A stretch of DNA of 64,000 nucleotides from Bedellia somnulentella. Its lineage: Eukaryota; Arthropoda; Insecta; Lepidoptera; Bedelliidae. The translations under genes and the position numbers were made by a program. The stretch covers positions 10,242,501-10,306,500 of the forward strand of contig OY755197.1 in the NCBI GenBank assembly GCA_963576735.1. Reading direction: 5' to 3'. Position 1 is the first letter of the stretch. Each line of letters opens with the position of its first letter. Below are positions 52,501 to 62,872 of the stretch, in pieces. The notes beneath the pieces were generated by a model. It saw only the letters and a program-made list of their open reading frames with translations. It was not told the DNA's origin and ran no database searches.

Positions 52501-52844
52501 GTTAATGACGTTATATATAGATGAAACGGAAAATTTTGTATAATAAAACAGTTATGCAAATTTTTCTCTAATGATTTTTCACTCTACTAGGTAATGCTGT
52601 GCATGCTTTTTTGGTACTGCATCTAAACAAAACATTATGTCTTCTGAAAAATATTATATTATGATGTTGTACTGTGTGCATGCCTAATAAATAAATAAAT
52701 AAATTCGCAACTAACCAGTGCAGAAAATGGTAAAATAATGTAATTTGTGCAGCTGTTTTCGCGAATAGATGAATTGATATATTAATCGTAAAGTAGTCAG
52801 TAGTTTTTGAATATGTAAAGCAGATATTCACAAATTAATAAATC
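52501..52844. other. AT-rich spacer
   Basis: An AAAT run near 52690; otherwise nothing recognised. Confidence 0.4.
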
Positions 52845-53070
52845 AACATACATATGTATATAATCACGGCTACAAATACCAAAGAGGGGTAAACAGAGTT
52901 TTAAATTAGAAATTATTCATTCACTTTTAGAAGTTGAGTAGTATAAATATTAAAAAAAATGTTGATGATTAGTTTTTATCATCCGCATCACCCAACCATC
53001 ACCTAAAATGCCCCAATATCCTAAGTCGACTCTTTCGACACCCGTGGGAGGAAATGGATCACTAACCATG
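52845..53070 (-). mobile_element. SINE-A, diverged
   Basis: ATAATCACGGCTACAAATACC, GAAGTTGAGTAG and CGCATCACCCAACC follow SINE-A with about 25% change. Confidence 0.6.
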
Positions 53071-53134
53071 ATCTGATATTCGAAATAAACAGATAATTAG
53101 AATAAATATATGCGGACATAGCATAGCATAGTTT

Positions 53135-53384
53135 GCTGTGTAGTGCGCGCTTAGAAAAGCACTACCCCATTTCTTCCAGTGGGTGTACGTAAGAGGTGAC
53201 TAACGGTATTGGGGCTTTTAAGGGATTTTTGGGCGATGCGGTTGGAGACCCATCACCAACAACCTTTATTTGGCCATCTTTTCACCATTCAATTTTCCAA
53301 AAGTGACTGAGGAATTTCTAATTCCTTAGCTCTGGCTACCCCTTCTAGGAATTTATAGCCGTGAGTATATGTATGTTATGTATG
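53135..53384 (+). mobile_element. SINE-A, full length
   Basis: Flanked by GGACATAGCAT at 53114-53124 and 53384-53394. About ten extra bases (AGCATAGTTT) separate the left duplicate from the GCTGTG head. Confidence 0.85.
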
Positions 53385-53493
53385 GACATAGCATCGTAAA
53401 CATAGTTGATAAATCCATATGACTAAATTATACTTAACCACGTGGTAAAAACGAAGGCACTCTGAAGACTATATAAAAAATGACTCGGTTAAT

Positions 53494-53639
53494 CAGCCCG
53501 GCTAGTGCGAGCGGTGTTTAAACTAGTTATCGCGTGGGATAAAGCAGCCATCTCTTACGCACTTTCTTAGTGTCGTATACTGCCATCTCATTCTAACCGT
53601 TATCGTGTCGATAAAATAGTGCTCGTGCTAGTACTCCAG
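53494..53639. mobile_element. MITE-2
   Basis: CAGCCCGGCTAGTGCGAGC at left and GCTCGTGCTAGTACTCCAG at right, about 90% similar overall to 14258-14403. Confidence 0.65.
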
Positions 53640-53876
53640 GAGCAGTACCTCTGCCACTCCTCCAGAAATTCACAATCTTTATGGCATTCTCCACTGTACT
53701 GTATTATATTTGCTTTATATTATTCTATATCTTGTTGTATTTGCATAAAACAAACTAGTCATTAAGATTTACACTGGTGTATAATCATTGTTATTACAGT
53801 TTTAAATACATATTGACATTAACATAGTCATTCATACCTCTTTATAAATCTGCAAACGAAGCGTATAAGCGTGTTT

Positions 53877-54127
53877 GCTGTGTAGTGTCGGCTTAGAATA
53901 ACACTACCCCATTTCTACCCGAGGGTGATCGTAAGAGGCGACTAAGAATAGGGGCTTTTTAAGTGATTTTTGGGCGATGTGGTTGGAGACCCGGCACCAA
54001 AAACATTTATTATTACCATCTTTTCCCCAATCAACTTCCAAAAGTGGCTGAGGAATTTCTCATTCCAAAGCTCTGGCTACCCCGTTAAGGGATTTATAGC
54101 CGTGAGTATATGTATGTATGTATGTAT
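53877..54127 (+). mobile_element. SINE-A, full length
   Basis: Flanked by GAAGCGTATAA at 53858-53868 and 54128-54138, with GCGTGTTT between the left duplicate and the head. Confidence 0.9.
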
Positions 54128-54162
54128 GAAGCGTATAAATTATATTTTTAACGGAACCGCAA

Positions 54163-54480
54163 CCGTGATAGCTCAGTGGGTAGAACGCCGCTTATCGTGC
54201 AGACGATTAGGGTTCAAATCCGGGCCTACACTAATTTGTCTTTTATAAGGTCATATGTGTTGTTAATTTATCATGGTTGTTTACGGTGAGGGAAAACATC
54301 GTGAGGAAAAACACATGGCTAAGTTTGTACTTTATCATGTGACAGTTTATTCGTACAAAGCGGCGATACGCCTGCCTTCTATCATGTGAGTACACTGTCC
54401 AAGCAAAACGTGGATACTCTGAACACCAGGTGACCATGTCACGCAATGTTCAGTAGTATTAGTACATCTGCCAACCCTTT
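54163..54480 (+). mobile_element. SINE-B
   Basis: CCGTGATAGCTCAGTGGG at the head, GGTTCAAATCC B box, body to TGCCAACCCTTTG; tail missing. Confidence 0.8.
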
Positions 54481-54539
54481 GAATTTGAACTTCTAGAACA
54501 ATCTTTCGTATTAAAGTGAGTATAAGTTCGTTATAATAG

Positions 54540-54660
54540 AGCATGTATGAGAAGAATGATGAATGTGATTTGTCTGGATCGTACTAAGTACTAAGTGGCG
54601 ATCTATAGGCGATATAGTCTTTGCCTACCCCGATGAGATCGACGGGCGTGGGTATAGTAA
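54540..54660 (+). mobile_element. RTE tail with a short internal repeat
   Basis: AGCATGTATGAGAAGAATGAT to GACGGGCGTGGGTATAG; TACTAAG is repeated and a GGCGAT...GGCGAT duplication is present. Confidence 0.65.
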
Positions 54661-54734
54661 GTAAGTAGAAGTTCGTAAGTCGAACATAATTTATCTTTAC
54701 CTTCATCCAATAACTGTAGATACAAAAACTGACA

Positions 54735-55004
54735 TACATACATATACTCAAGGTTAAATCCCTAGATGGGGTAGCCAGAGCTAAGGAATCAGAAAATTCC
54801 TCAGCCACTTTTGGAAGTTACGTGGGGATTAGATGGTGAAATAAAGTTGTTGGTGATGGGTCTCCAACCGCATCGCCCAAAAATCCCTTAAAAGCCCCAA
54901 TACCGTTTGTCGCCTCTTACGTACACCTACCGGAAGAAATGGGGTAGTGCTATTCTAAGCCGGCACTACACAGCTATTCTAAGCCGGCACTACACAGCAC
55001 TACA
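54735..55004 (-). mobile_element. SINE-A with duplicated 5' end
   Basis: The head region CTATTCTAAGCCGGCACTAC occurs twice in direct order (54950 and 54974). Confidence 0.85.
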
Positions 55005-55382
55005 AAAACTGGTGCATAGTAAAACAGAAATTTCTACAACAAACGGTAAACTGATAATAAAAAAAACGTTCTTTTATTGTAACAATATGTTTTTATTACA
55101 ATTCCGTACACGACAATATTATACTTACAATAACGGCTAATATATATCATTTAGTTGGCTAGATGCGCACGATTGATTTCATTGTATGGACCAGAAACAA
55201 TTTCAAAACGAACAATAATGAACGATGATTTCAAAGGAATATTTCATTTGCATATCATAATGGTTGGTGACGAATTATTGACATAAAATAAAGCACTGAG
55301 GGATGGCAGAGATACTATTTCTAGAGAATAAGTCCTGCGTGGATGCCTTTTATCAAAATACCATGCATATTGGCTCTATATA
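55005..55382. other. AT-rich spacer
   Basis: Nothing recognised before a long CATA run. Confidence 0.4.
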
Positions 55383-55386
55383 TACA

Positions 55387-55418
<32 letters not shown>

Positions 55419-55652
55419 CTCACGGCTATAAATCCCTATAAAGGGGTAGCCAGATCTAAGGAACTAGAAGTTCCTCAGCCACTTTTGGAAAATTGAGTGG
55501 GGAAAAGATGGCAAAATAAAGGTTATTGGTGATGGGTCTCCAACCGCATCGCCCAAAAATCCCTTAAAAGCCCCAACACCGTTAGTCGTCTCTTACGTAC
55601 ACCCACCGGCATAAATGGAGTAGTGTTATTCTAAGCTGACACTCCACAGCAA
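55383..55652 (-). mobile_element. SINE-A, full length, long CATA tail
   Basis: Tail of at least nine CATA units. The 3' hairpin has the paired change AAC/GTT in place of AAT/ATT. Confidence 0.9.
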
Positions 55653-55688
55653 CAATAATAATAATTTGTTCAATACATAACATATAAA

Positions 55689-55911
55689 CCGTGTAGTGCC
55701 GGCTTAGATTGTCCCTAACCCTGTCTACCCACGAGCGTCGTAAGAGGCCTTTTAGGGTATGGGGCTTTTTTAAGTGGTTTTTGGGCGATGCGGTTGGAGA
55801 TCCATCTCCAAAGATACTTTATTTCTACAATCTTGTCCCCTACTAACTTCCAAATGTGCCTGGGAAATTCTGGCTCTAAATCTCTGGCCTACCCCTTTTT
55901 GGGTGAATTAA
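55689..55911 (+). mobile_element. SINE-A, diverged subtype
   Basis: CCGTGTAGTGCCGGCTTAG head and TTTTTGGGCGATGCGG body, tail lost. Close to the 47213 copy in several diagnostic changes (TACTTTATTTCTA, CTTGTCCCC). Confidence 0.7.
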
Positions 55912-55939
55912 GTTAAGCGATCTGTAGATTAATAATTTT

Positions 55940-56193
55940 TACATACATACATACATATACTCACGGCTATAAATCCCTTAACGGGGTAGCCAGAGCTTGG
56001 GAATGAGAAATTCCTCAGCCACTTTTGGAAGTTGATTGGGGAAAAGATGGTAATAATAAATGTTTTTGGTGACGGGTCTCCAACCACATCGCCCAAAAAT
56101 CACTTGAAAAGCCCCTATACCCTTAGCCGCCTCTTACGATCACCCACAGGTAGAAATGGGGTAGTGCTATTCTAAGCTGACACTACACAGCAG
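55940..56193 (-). mobile_element. SINE-A, full length
   Basis: Subtype with AATAATAAATGTTTTTGGTG, as in 11516-11758 and 49278-49534. Confidence 0.9.
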
Positions 56194-56529
56194 TCATCAG
56201 TCAGCAGTCTACACTAAAATCATTTTCGTACAGTAAAAATATGTTTTTTCTAGTTACGTAACAATGATTTTACAAAATAAGTTCATACAAAGACGGTGAG
56301 TAAGCACTTACGTCTTTTTCTGCTTGAAACTCATTCGTGCGTAAACTTTTTTATGCCATATCGGTAAATTATATTGTTCCGATTTACTATAAAAACTCTT
56401 GACAATTTGTCATGCCGGTATGGTTAAGTTAATAAACGTATTAAAATGTGATTAAAATAAGGTACCTACTTACTATTATAAATTTATAACACTATATAAT
56501 AACGCATTTGTGAAAATGAAACTGGATAA
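56194..56529. other. AT-rich spacer
   Basis: Nothing recognised. Confidence 0.4.
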
Positions 56530-56834
56530 AGAGCTTATTCCATTTGTCTGAATTCAGACGTCTGAAAGCGCTTGCGTTAAGCTGGCGTACCATGAAGCTG
56601 TATCGAGCTGGTTACTATGTCAAAAAACTCTGCCTAAATAGTGCCTAATTAGTGTAAAACTAAAAAAAATAGTGCCTCTTTAGTTTAGGAAATAAACACC
56701 ATTTTCACTGTGTACGTTTTCACTATTTAGGCAGAGTTTTTTGACATAGTAACCAGCTCGATACAGCTTCATGGTACGCCAGCTTAACGCACGCGCTTTC
56801 AGACGTCTGAATTCAGACAAATGGAATAAGCTCT
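56530..56834. mobile_element. MITE-3, 305-bp fold-back element
   Basis: Arms 56530-56643 and 56721-56834 are inverted copies of each other, 114 bp with one mismatch seen (CGCTTGCG against CGCGTGCG), around a 77-bp loop. TAA flanks both sides (56527-56529, 56835-56837). No ORF. It looks very young. Confidence 0.9.
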
Positions 56835-56878
56835 TAACGAGAGGTCGAATTTCTCACGGTTTTGATTGAAGGTTAACG

Positions 56879-57376
56879 AATTCGGTATGCAAAGTTTTAC
56901 AAAAGTGGTGCTGATTACGAAACCATTTCCAGATATTATGTTTTTAAAACATATTTTCTTGAAATTAAATCAAACAGAGCTAAGATGACCGTTATTTTAG
57001 CAAAAAACTGTAACAGTATTTGACCTTCAGCGTTATGTCAAAGACATTCGTTCTTGCAGTTTATTAATAAAATCATCGAAAATCATAGGTTTGTTTAGTA
57101 TAATATCGTAATAATTTCATTTGGGATCACAAATTCGTGAAATATTTTGCAATTAGCAACATTTTTACTAAACATTTCGCTTTATTTGCATGACGCTACG
57201 TGATATTTTCAATCGATGACGTCATTAAGTACAAAAGTTGCACAATCTTTAAAAAATCATAACTTTGCAATTACTCATTTTAAATGAAAAATATTCAAAT
57301 CAGATTTTTATTTTCGTGTTTGCTATCGAATAATAATATTTAATAAATACCAAAAAAAAACTTTGCATACCGAATT
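56879..57376 (-). mobile_element. NADT-1, second family member
   Basis: Reverse-oriented relative of 6676-7170 across its whole length. Here the inverted ends are longer: AATTCGGTATGCAAAGTTTT at left and AACTTTGCATACCGAATT at right. Confidence 0.75.
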
Positions 57377-58097
57377 ATCACCTTTTTGAAATAATGATAG
57401 TGTCAGCATGAACAATAGTCTTAACTTAGCACCTCTAATCTGAAAGGAAAGTAAACTTAGAACGTTATTCCACCTTCCTGAGACGGAGCTACTAAAAATT
57501 TAGTGAGCTAGGAGCCAAAATTGCTCTACTTTTCAGAAGCCTAGCGTTCTGAACGTTATTCCACTAGTCCGAATGCAGATACTGTGGCTTTCAGACGTCC
57601 GCATTCAGTCAAATGGAATAAGCTCTTTATAGGACAGTCCCACAGACGTTTGCCGAACATATGACCGTCCCGGAGAATAATTTAGGCATATTCTTTACGA
57701 TTTTTGGGACCATCACTCCCATTCCAAAAATAATCGTTTAAAATTTTCTTATTTAGTAACTGGGAAAATATCTATTTTAAAATTTAAGTGTCAATAAAAT
57801 TTGCATGATTCTTATACTAGAAAAACAGATTTTATTTTTATCTCTAGTTATTTACCACGGGAAAATAAAATATAGTCAGACAATTATGACAAGAGACTAG
57901 TTTGTAACACGTAATTATACGTCTGTTACAATACAATAGTTTGCGTGATAGCCATGTTTATGCAATTAATTAATTAAATAATCCGACGCAGATACATTTT
58001 ACTATCCGAGTCCTTTAATAAACAACACTTGATTAAAAGGTGTAAACATGATTTCAAAGCATAGAAAACATAAGTTTATAGCCCGAGTACGTAAAAA
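57377..58097. other. Spacer with a MITE-3-like relic
   Basis: 57548-57622 has TTATTCCACTAGTCCGAATGC and CATTCAGTCAAATGGAATAAG, resembling the MITE-3 termini with much shorter arms. The rest is AT-rich and unassigned. Confidence 0.4.
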
Positions 58098-58340
58098 ACA
58101 TACATATACTCACGGCTATAAATCCCTTAAAGGGGTAGCCAGAGCTGAGAAATTAGAAATTTCTCAGCCACTTTTGGAAGTTGAGTGGGGAAAAGATGGT
58201 AGAATAAAAGTTGTTGGTGATGGGTCTCCAACCGCATCGCCCAAAAATCCCTTAAAAGCCCCAACACCGTTAGTCGCCTCTTACGTACACCCACCGGAAG
58301 AAATGGGGTAGTGCTATTCTAAGCCGACACTACACAGCAA
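58098..58340 (-). mobile_element. SINE-A, full length
   Basis: The 3' hairpin is a perfect palindrome, GCTGAGAAATT and AATTTCTCAGC. Confidence 0.9.
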
Positions 58341-58370
58341 TTTATTTATATTATATATAAATAAATTGTG

Positions 58371-58485
58371 TATTATATCATATTAAATATATTGTTGAGT
58401 TAGTATACCATACTACAAGTCTTACTTAGTTTGGGGTTAACTTGATCTGTGTATAAAATGTCCGTATATTTATTTATTTTTATGA
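58371..58485 (+). mobile_element. SINE-C, 3' part
   Basis: TATTGTTGAGTTAGTATACC, ACTTAGTTTGGGGTTAAC and an ATTT tail; head missing. Confidence 0.65.
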
Positions 58486-58525
58486 CACATGACACCAAGG
58501 GGCTGGAACATACTCTGAATAGAGT

Positions 58526-58771
58526 GCCGTGTAGTGTCGGCTTAGAATAACACTACCCCATTTCTTCCGGTGGGTTTACGTAAGAGGCGACTAACGGTAT
58601 TGGGGATTCTAAGGGATTTTGGGCGATACGGTTGGAGACCCATCACCAACAACCTTTATTCCACCATCTTTTCCCCACTTAACTTTCCAAAAGTGGCTGA
58701 GGAACTTCTAGTTCCTTAGCTCTGGCTACCCCTTCTAGGGATTTATAGCCGTGAGTATATGTATGTATGTA
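58526..58771 (+). mobile_element. SINE-A, full length
   Basis: Hairpin GCTGAGGAAC and GTTCCTTAGC at 58696-58720. Confidence 0.9.
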
Positions 58772-58983
58772 TTAAAGTCTACTACCTACAATTGCCCTCC
58801 GAAGCACGCAGTATTCTTATAATATTATCATAGGTTAATTCAAGCCCGTACTATAGTACCTAAATGGGATATATGTCAAACAAAACAACTTAACTCAATA
58901 CTCAAGCGTTCTACTGTATATCTCCGAAGGGATTGGCAGGAGCTCTAATACTTCTGAAAGTCACGAGATATGGTCACCAAGGC

Positions 58984-59074
58984 AAACACGAGCGCTCTTA
59001 TATCGACACGATAACGGTTAGAATGAGATGGCAGTATACGATACTAAGTAAGTGCGTAAGAGATGGCTGCTTTA
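58984..59074. mobile_element. MITE-2, partial, inverted
   Basis: ATATCGACACGATAACGGTT and AGTGCGTAAGAGATGGCTGC are the reverse complement of 14290-14390; one end is missing. Confidence 0.6.
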
Positions 59075-59266
59075 TGGCTAGTGTTCAGATTACCCACGTT
59101 TGGCCTGGACAGTGCACTCATGTAGGTTGGTAGGCCTATCGCCGTTTTGTGTTAATACACTGTAACAGGACTAAGCACAACTCAGGCATTTGGGTTTCCT
59201 CACGATTTTTTCCTCACCGATAAGAACCATGATAAAACACATATGACTTTATAAATGACAAATTGG

Positions 59267-59267
59267 G

Positions 59268-59300
<33 letters not shown>

Positions 59301-59711
59301 GTAACAGTACTATGGCATGTATTTAAAAAATGTGATTGTGTGATTACGCGGCAAATTGTTTGGCCTACGATTTGATCGATTTAACCCGGATTTTACTAAT
59401 AGATTTTAATAGTTAAGTTTTATTAAATAGATAAACAAGTTCTAAAAGATATAAAATTAATTTTTATTTTTATTTTATATTCCACTCTTACTGATATTAT
59501 AGTACTTTAGTAAATAGATTAATAAATAATAGTTTCTTTAAAAAAAATGTTAATAATAAATATTTTTTTATTTGCAAAGGGGAAGGTGTGGTGCAGTGTG
59601 AGTGCATCTTGTCCCCCTCTTGCCATTATATATTGTATGTTAGTCATAAGTATTGAGCAGTAATAAACCTATATTCAACCAAGCAACACGTCTATCAATT
59701 CCATCATTGCA
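59267..59711 (-). mobile_element. Non-LTR fragment with (TA)n tail and 16-bp target duplication
   Basis: ATAAATGACAAATTGG is found at 59251-59266 and 59712-59727 around it. On the minus strand the segment ends in about 12 TA units, so it looks like a 5'-truncated TPRT product with a (TA)n tail. No coding sequence identified. Confidence 0.65.
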
Positions 59712-59805
59712 ATAAATGACAAATTGGTTTAGACCCCAACCGTGATATTGACGTCAATATATTGACGAGCGGTCTTTCTACCCATTGGACTATCTCAGCT
59801 AAAAC

Positions 59806-60084
59806 AAAACAAATGCAAATTGATCCCCCATTCACCCAAGATCACTAGACTATTGCAGAATCTTTGTACGTGGGTACTGAATTACAAACTAAATAATTCA
59901 CAATAACTTGCATAAATTGTAAAAAAATATGTGAGACTGAGAATCAAGTCAATCAACATAAACAAAGAGTTATCCAATTCTGCTAAATTTGTGCAGAAAC
60001 CTTTGGAAAAATTATCTTAAATTGGTCTTATCAACTTGTGATTTGAAAATTCGACAGTTCTACAAAATATTAACGTCCGTAAAT
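59806..60084. other. AT-rich spacer
   Basis: Nothing recognised. Confidence 0.4.
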
Positions 60085-60180
60085 ATACGTACATATACTC
60101 ACACCATCAGTTCCAATTTCGATCCTGGCAACCCTCTCGAACTTCATTTACATTACACACCACACCTAATCTGCCATTTG
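60085..60180 (-). mobile_element. RTE tail fragment, internally deleted
   Basis: ACATATACTCACACCATCAG then CGATCCTGGCAACCCTCTCG; the TACCCCAATGGG region is deleted. Confidence 0.6.
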
Positions 60181-61316
60181 ATGCTCATTTAGTAATTTTG
60201 ATGTTAATTAATGAGAAATTTGCGGATTAACAAATTATTTCTCAATAATAATAATGTAATGTCCGGTTATATTAATTTTATTGTTTGCACCACTTAAAAC
60301 TATTGTATTTAAACGTAGAATGGAATGATAAAAAATATAACGATGCAACAAAATAAATGAATTAATATGCAACAAAATCAACTCAAGAGGATCTAATTCA
60401 TCTTAAAATAGTGTACTGCATTATTAATTATGATCTACTACATCAATTTATTTGTACCGAATAAGAATATATTGTGTTTGTAGCAGAATTGAGCCAATTT
60501 TGTCCGTTTGAACTAATCTACTTCCTATTTTGCGTAGTCAAAAATTGTATACGTCATCAATGATATCTAGATATTGAAATTGATAAAGTTTTGACGTCAT
60601 AATAGTTTTTGTTTAATATATTATATCCTCGTTAGTCCATATATAATTTATTACTCTTTAAAATAGACGTATTCGTCTCTCGTTCATTGATTGAGACACA
60701 ACTGTTACCTCTGATAATTATTTCGTGTAAATTTTGGAAAAAGTAAGTTAAGTAATACTCATTCCTATTCAGGGTGAAAATGCTAAAAAAGGTTAATAGG
60801 GTTTTTAGTGCCAACGGCAATGTGTTGTCAACAACTTTTAGTTAACAATAAAATAAAGAGTGCAATTGCATGATGTTACCACAGATGCTCTTTAAAATAT
60901 TTATACCAATGTAATCAACAAAATATTGGAATTATTTAAACATTTAATAACAAATACTAATTAATAACAAACTCAACGTATTAGTGGGAGAAAACTCGAT
61001 CTGTTCCTAAAGGCTTATTTCAGCATACATAAAAGTTTGGATTCCGTGTGATTGATAACTTACAATTTCAGTTCTCCATCTTCTCATACATAATTATTGA
61101 CCTTATTTGCCGCATTATTATTAATGAAATAATCTTTATTTGTATGAGAAGACGCATGTATTTAACAAAATACGACAGATATATAAGGAAACTGGTGGAG
61201 AGACAAAATATATATGTTTACCTCTGGGATATAGACAAGAAATTATTGATTAGATTACCCACCCGTTTTTAACTTTTTTAACACTTTTACTCACATTATT
61301 CTCTTTTTGGCTTCAG
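60181..61316. other. Low-repeat AT-rich sequence upstream of a probable exon
   Basis: No SINE-A, SINE-B or RTE copy was found here, in contrast to its surroundings. The last 40 bases before 61317 are pyrimidine-rich and end TTCAG, as expected for an intron 3' end. Confidence 0.45.
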
Positions 61317-61555
61317 GTATAAAAATGGCTGACGATAAAGAAGATAAAGTTAAACAAATAGTTTACACAGAAGCAAGTGTGAGAGAAGTAAAACAAGAAG
61401 TCATACCACGAAATGGCGGCGTTACAACAGTTGGTGCAAACTATACCAACAATATAGTATTGACAACTAATATTGATTTAAATCTGAATACTAAAGATGA
61501 ATCACTTATAAAAGACTCTGCAATTGTAAAGAAGTTTTCTCCGATTTGGAAACAG
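61317..61555 (+). CDS. Probable coding exon of a host gene (N-terminal 77 residues)
   Basis: TTTTTGGCTTCAG precedes 61317 (acceptor), and CAG followed by GTAAAT at 61556 is a good donor. ATG at 61325 in the context AAAATGG opens a frame that runs through the donor, about 77 residues: MADDKEDKVKQIVYTEAS at the start and KKFSPIWKQ at the end. It is Lys/Asp-rich with no membrane segment, consistent with a cytoplasmic N-terminal tail. FSPIWKQ just before a splice site is reminiscent of the residues before the first membrane helix in insect Tret1-like sugar transporters, but this is only a guess. The following exons would lie beyond the window. Confidence 0.5.
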
Positions 61556-61611
61556 GTAAATAACCAACTACTTACACAGCCTAGTGAGAGGTAACTACGA
61601 GAAGATACTTA

Positions 61612-61797
61612 CATACATACATACATATACTCACGATTATAAATCCCAAAAAGGAGTAGCCAGAGCTTCAGAGCTAGAAACTCCTCAGCCACATTTGGAA
61701 GTTGATGGGGACAAGATGGTAGAAATAAAGTATTGTTGGTGATGGTTTTCCAACCGCATCTCCCAAAAACCCACTTAAGTAACCCTTTATAAGGCAA
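61612..61797 (-). mobile_element. SINE-A, head missing, 57 bp after the probable splice donor
   Basis: Tail ACATACATACATACATATAC at left, then ATAAATCCCAAAAAGGAGTA to TAAGTAACCCTTTAT. Confidence 0.75.
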
Positions 61798-61819
61798 GGT
61801 ATGATTAAAAATTCATTAT

Positions 61820-62067
61820 TGCTGTGTAGTGTCGGCTTAGAATAGCACTACCCCATTTTTTTCCGGTGGGTGTACGTAAAAGGCGACTAACGGTATTGGG
61901 GCTTTTAAGGGATTTTTGGGCGATGCGGTTGGAGACTCATCACCAAGAACCTTTATTTCACAATCTATTCCCCATGCACCTTCCAAAAGTGGCTGAGGAA
62001 TTAGAAATTCCTTAGCTCTGGCTACCCCTTTCTTGGGATTTATAGCCGTGAGTATATGTATGTATGT
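61820..62067 (+). mobile_element. SINE-A, full length
   Basis: GCTGTGTAGTGTCGG to GTATATGTATGTATG; hairpin GAGGAATTAGAAATTCC. Confidence 0.85.
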
Positions 62068-62422
62068 GTCATTGCATTTCACTTCTATTTGAAGCTAGGT
62101 AAGGTTAAATTATGGTGGTCGCTATATGCCCTCTGCCTTATAAAGGGTTAAAAAAGCAACATACCTTTAGTCCCCTCTTACGACAACTGAGGTAGGTAGA
62201 AAGGTGAGGGGTAGCGGCTTTCTAAGCCGACACGAGTAACTTGATATATGGTATAAAATACTTTCCAGCCATTATTTGGAAGTAGAGTGATTTGAGTATG
62301 CCTGAACTAAGGTTTTATGGTGATATTTAAAGTGGTAATTAAATGGAATTAATAAATGAAAAAAAATATATACATATTTATCTGGGCATCTTTTGGAAAC
62401 ATAAAAATCTCTATTTGACCAT
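62068..62422. other. Spacer with a SINE-A head relic
   Basis: 62158-62235 (CCCCTCTTACGACAACTGAG, TTTCTAAGCCGACACGAG) is a diverged minus-strand SINE-A 5' part. The rest is unassigned. Confidence 0.45.
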
Positions 62423-62654
62423 TTAGGGCCAGTTTCGTATCCATGACTCAAAAGGACTCACAACTTTATGATTCCAGACGTTAGCCGCCTCCGCCTCGAT
62501 CTTGGTAACATTCACCACCGGCCTCACGTCTGGGTTCTCGGCGATACTCCTTCCACAGCTGCAGGAACCCAACAGCACTATCCCAGGAGATGAAACCAGT
62601 TCGTCTTGGATTGGTGAGGAGTAATTTAATCTGTTGCTTATATCGACACGGCTA
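62423..62654 (-). other. GC-rich open segment, possible coding relic
   Basis: The minus-strand frame to a stop at 62423 reads PIQDELVSSPGIVLLGSCSC and then IEAEAANVWNHKVVSPFES. It is richer in GC than its surroundings and has protein-like composition, but no family was recognised. It could be part of a host exon, a transposon ORF end or a processed relic. Confidence 0.25.
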
Positions 62655-62872
62655 TAAATACATACACACACATATACACACGGCTATAAATCACTAGAAG
62701 GGGTAGCCAGAGCTAAGGAATTAGAAATTCCTCAGCCACTTTTGGAAAGTTGAGTGGGGAAAAGATGGTAAGATCAAGAATCCCTTAAAAGCCCCAATAC
62801 CGTTAGTCGCCTCTTACGTACACCCACCGGAAGAAATGGGATAGTGCTATTCTAAGCCGACACTACACAGCA
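62655..62872 (-). mobile_element. SINE-A with internal deletion
   Basis: About 40 bp between GATGGTAAGATCAA and TCCCTTAAAAGCC are missing compared with other copies. Confidence 0.85.

Larger units (their letters stand above)
58893..59805 (-). mobile_element. SINE-B with two insertions
   Basis: Tail side near 58900-58983, body at 59075-59266, tRNA-like head at 59728-59805 (TCTACCCATTGGACTATCTC on the plus strand). MITE-2 and a non-LTR fragment interrupt it. Confidence 0.7.

Noticed and set aside
58048..58311. 87-codon frame
   Set aside because: Mostly the translation of a minus-strand SINE-A copy.
59272..59296. (TA)n as a regulatory TATA region
   Set aside because: It is bounded by a 16-bp duplication and is better read as a retrotransposon tail.
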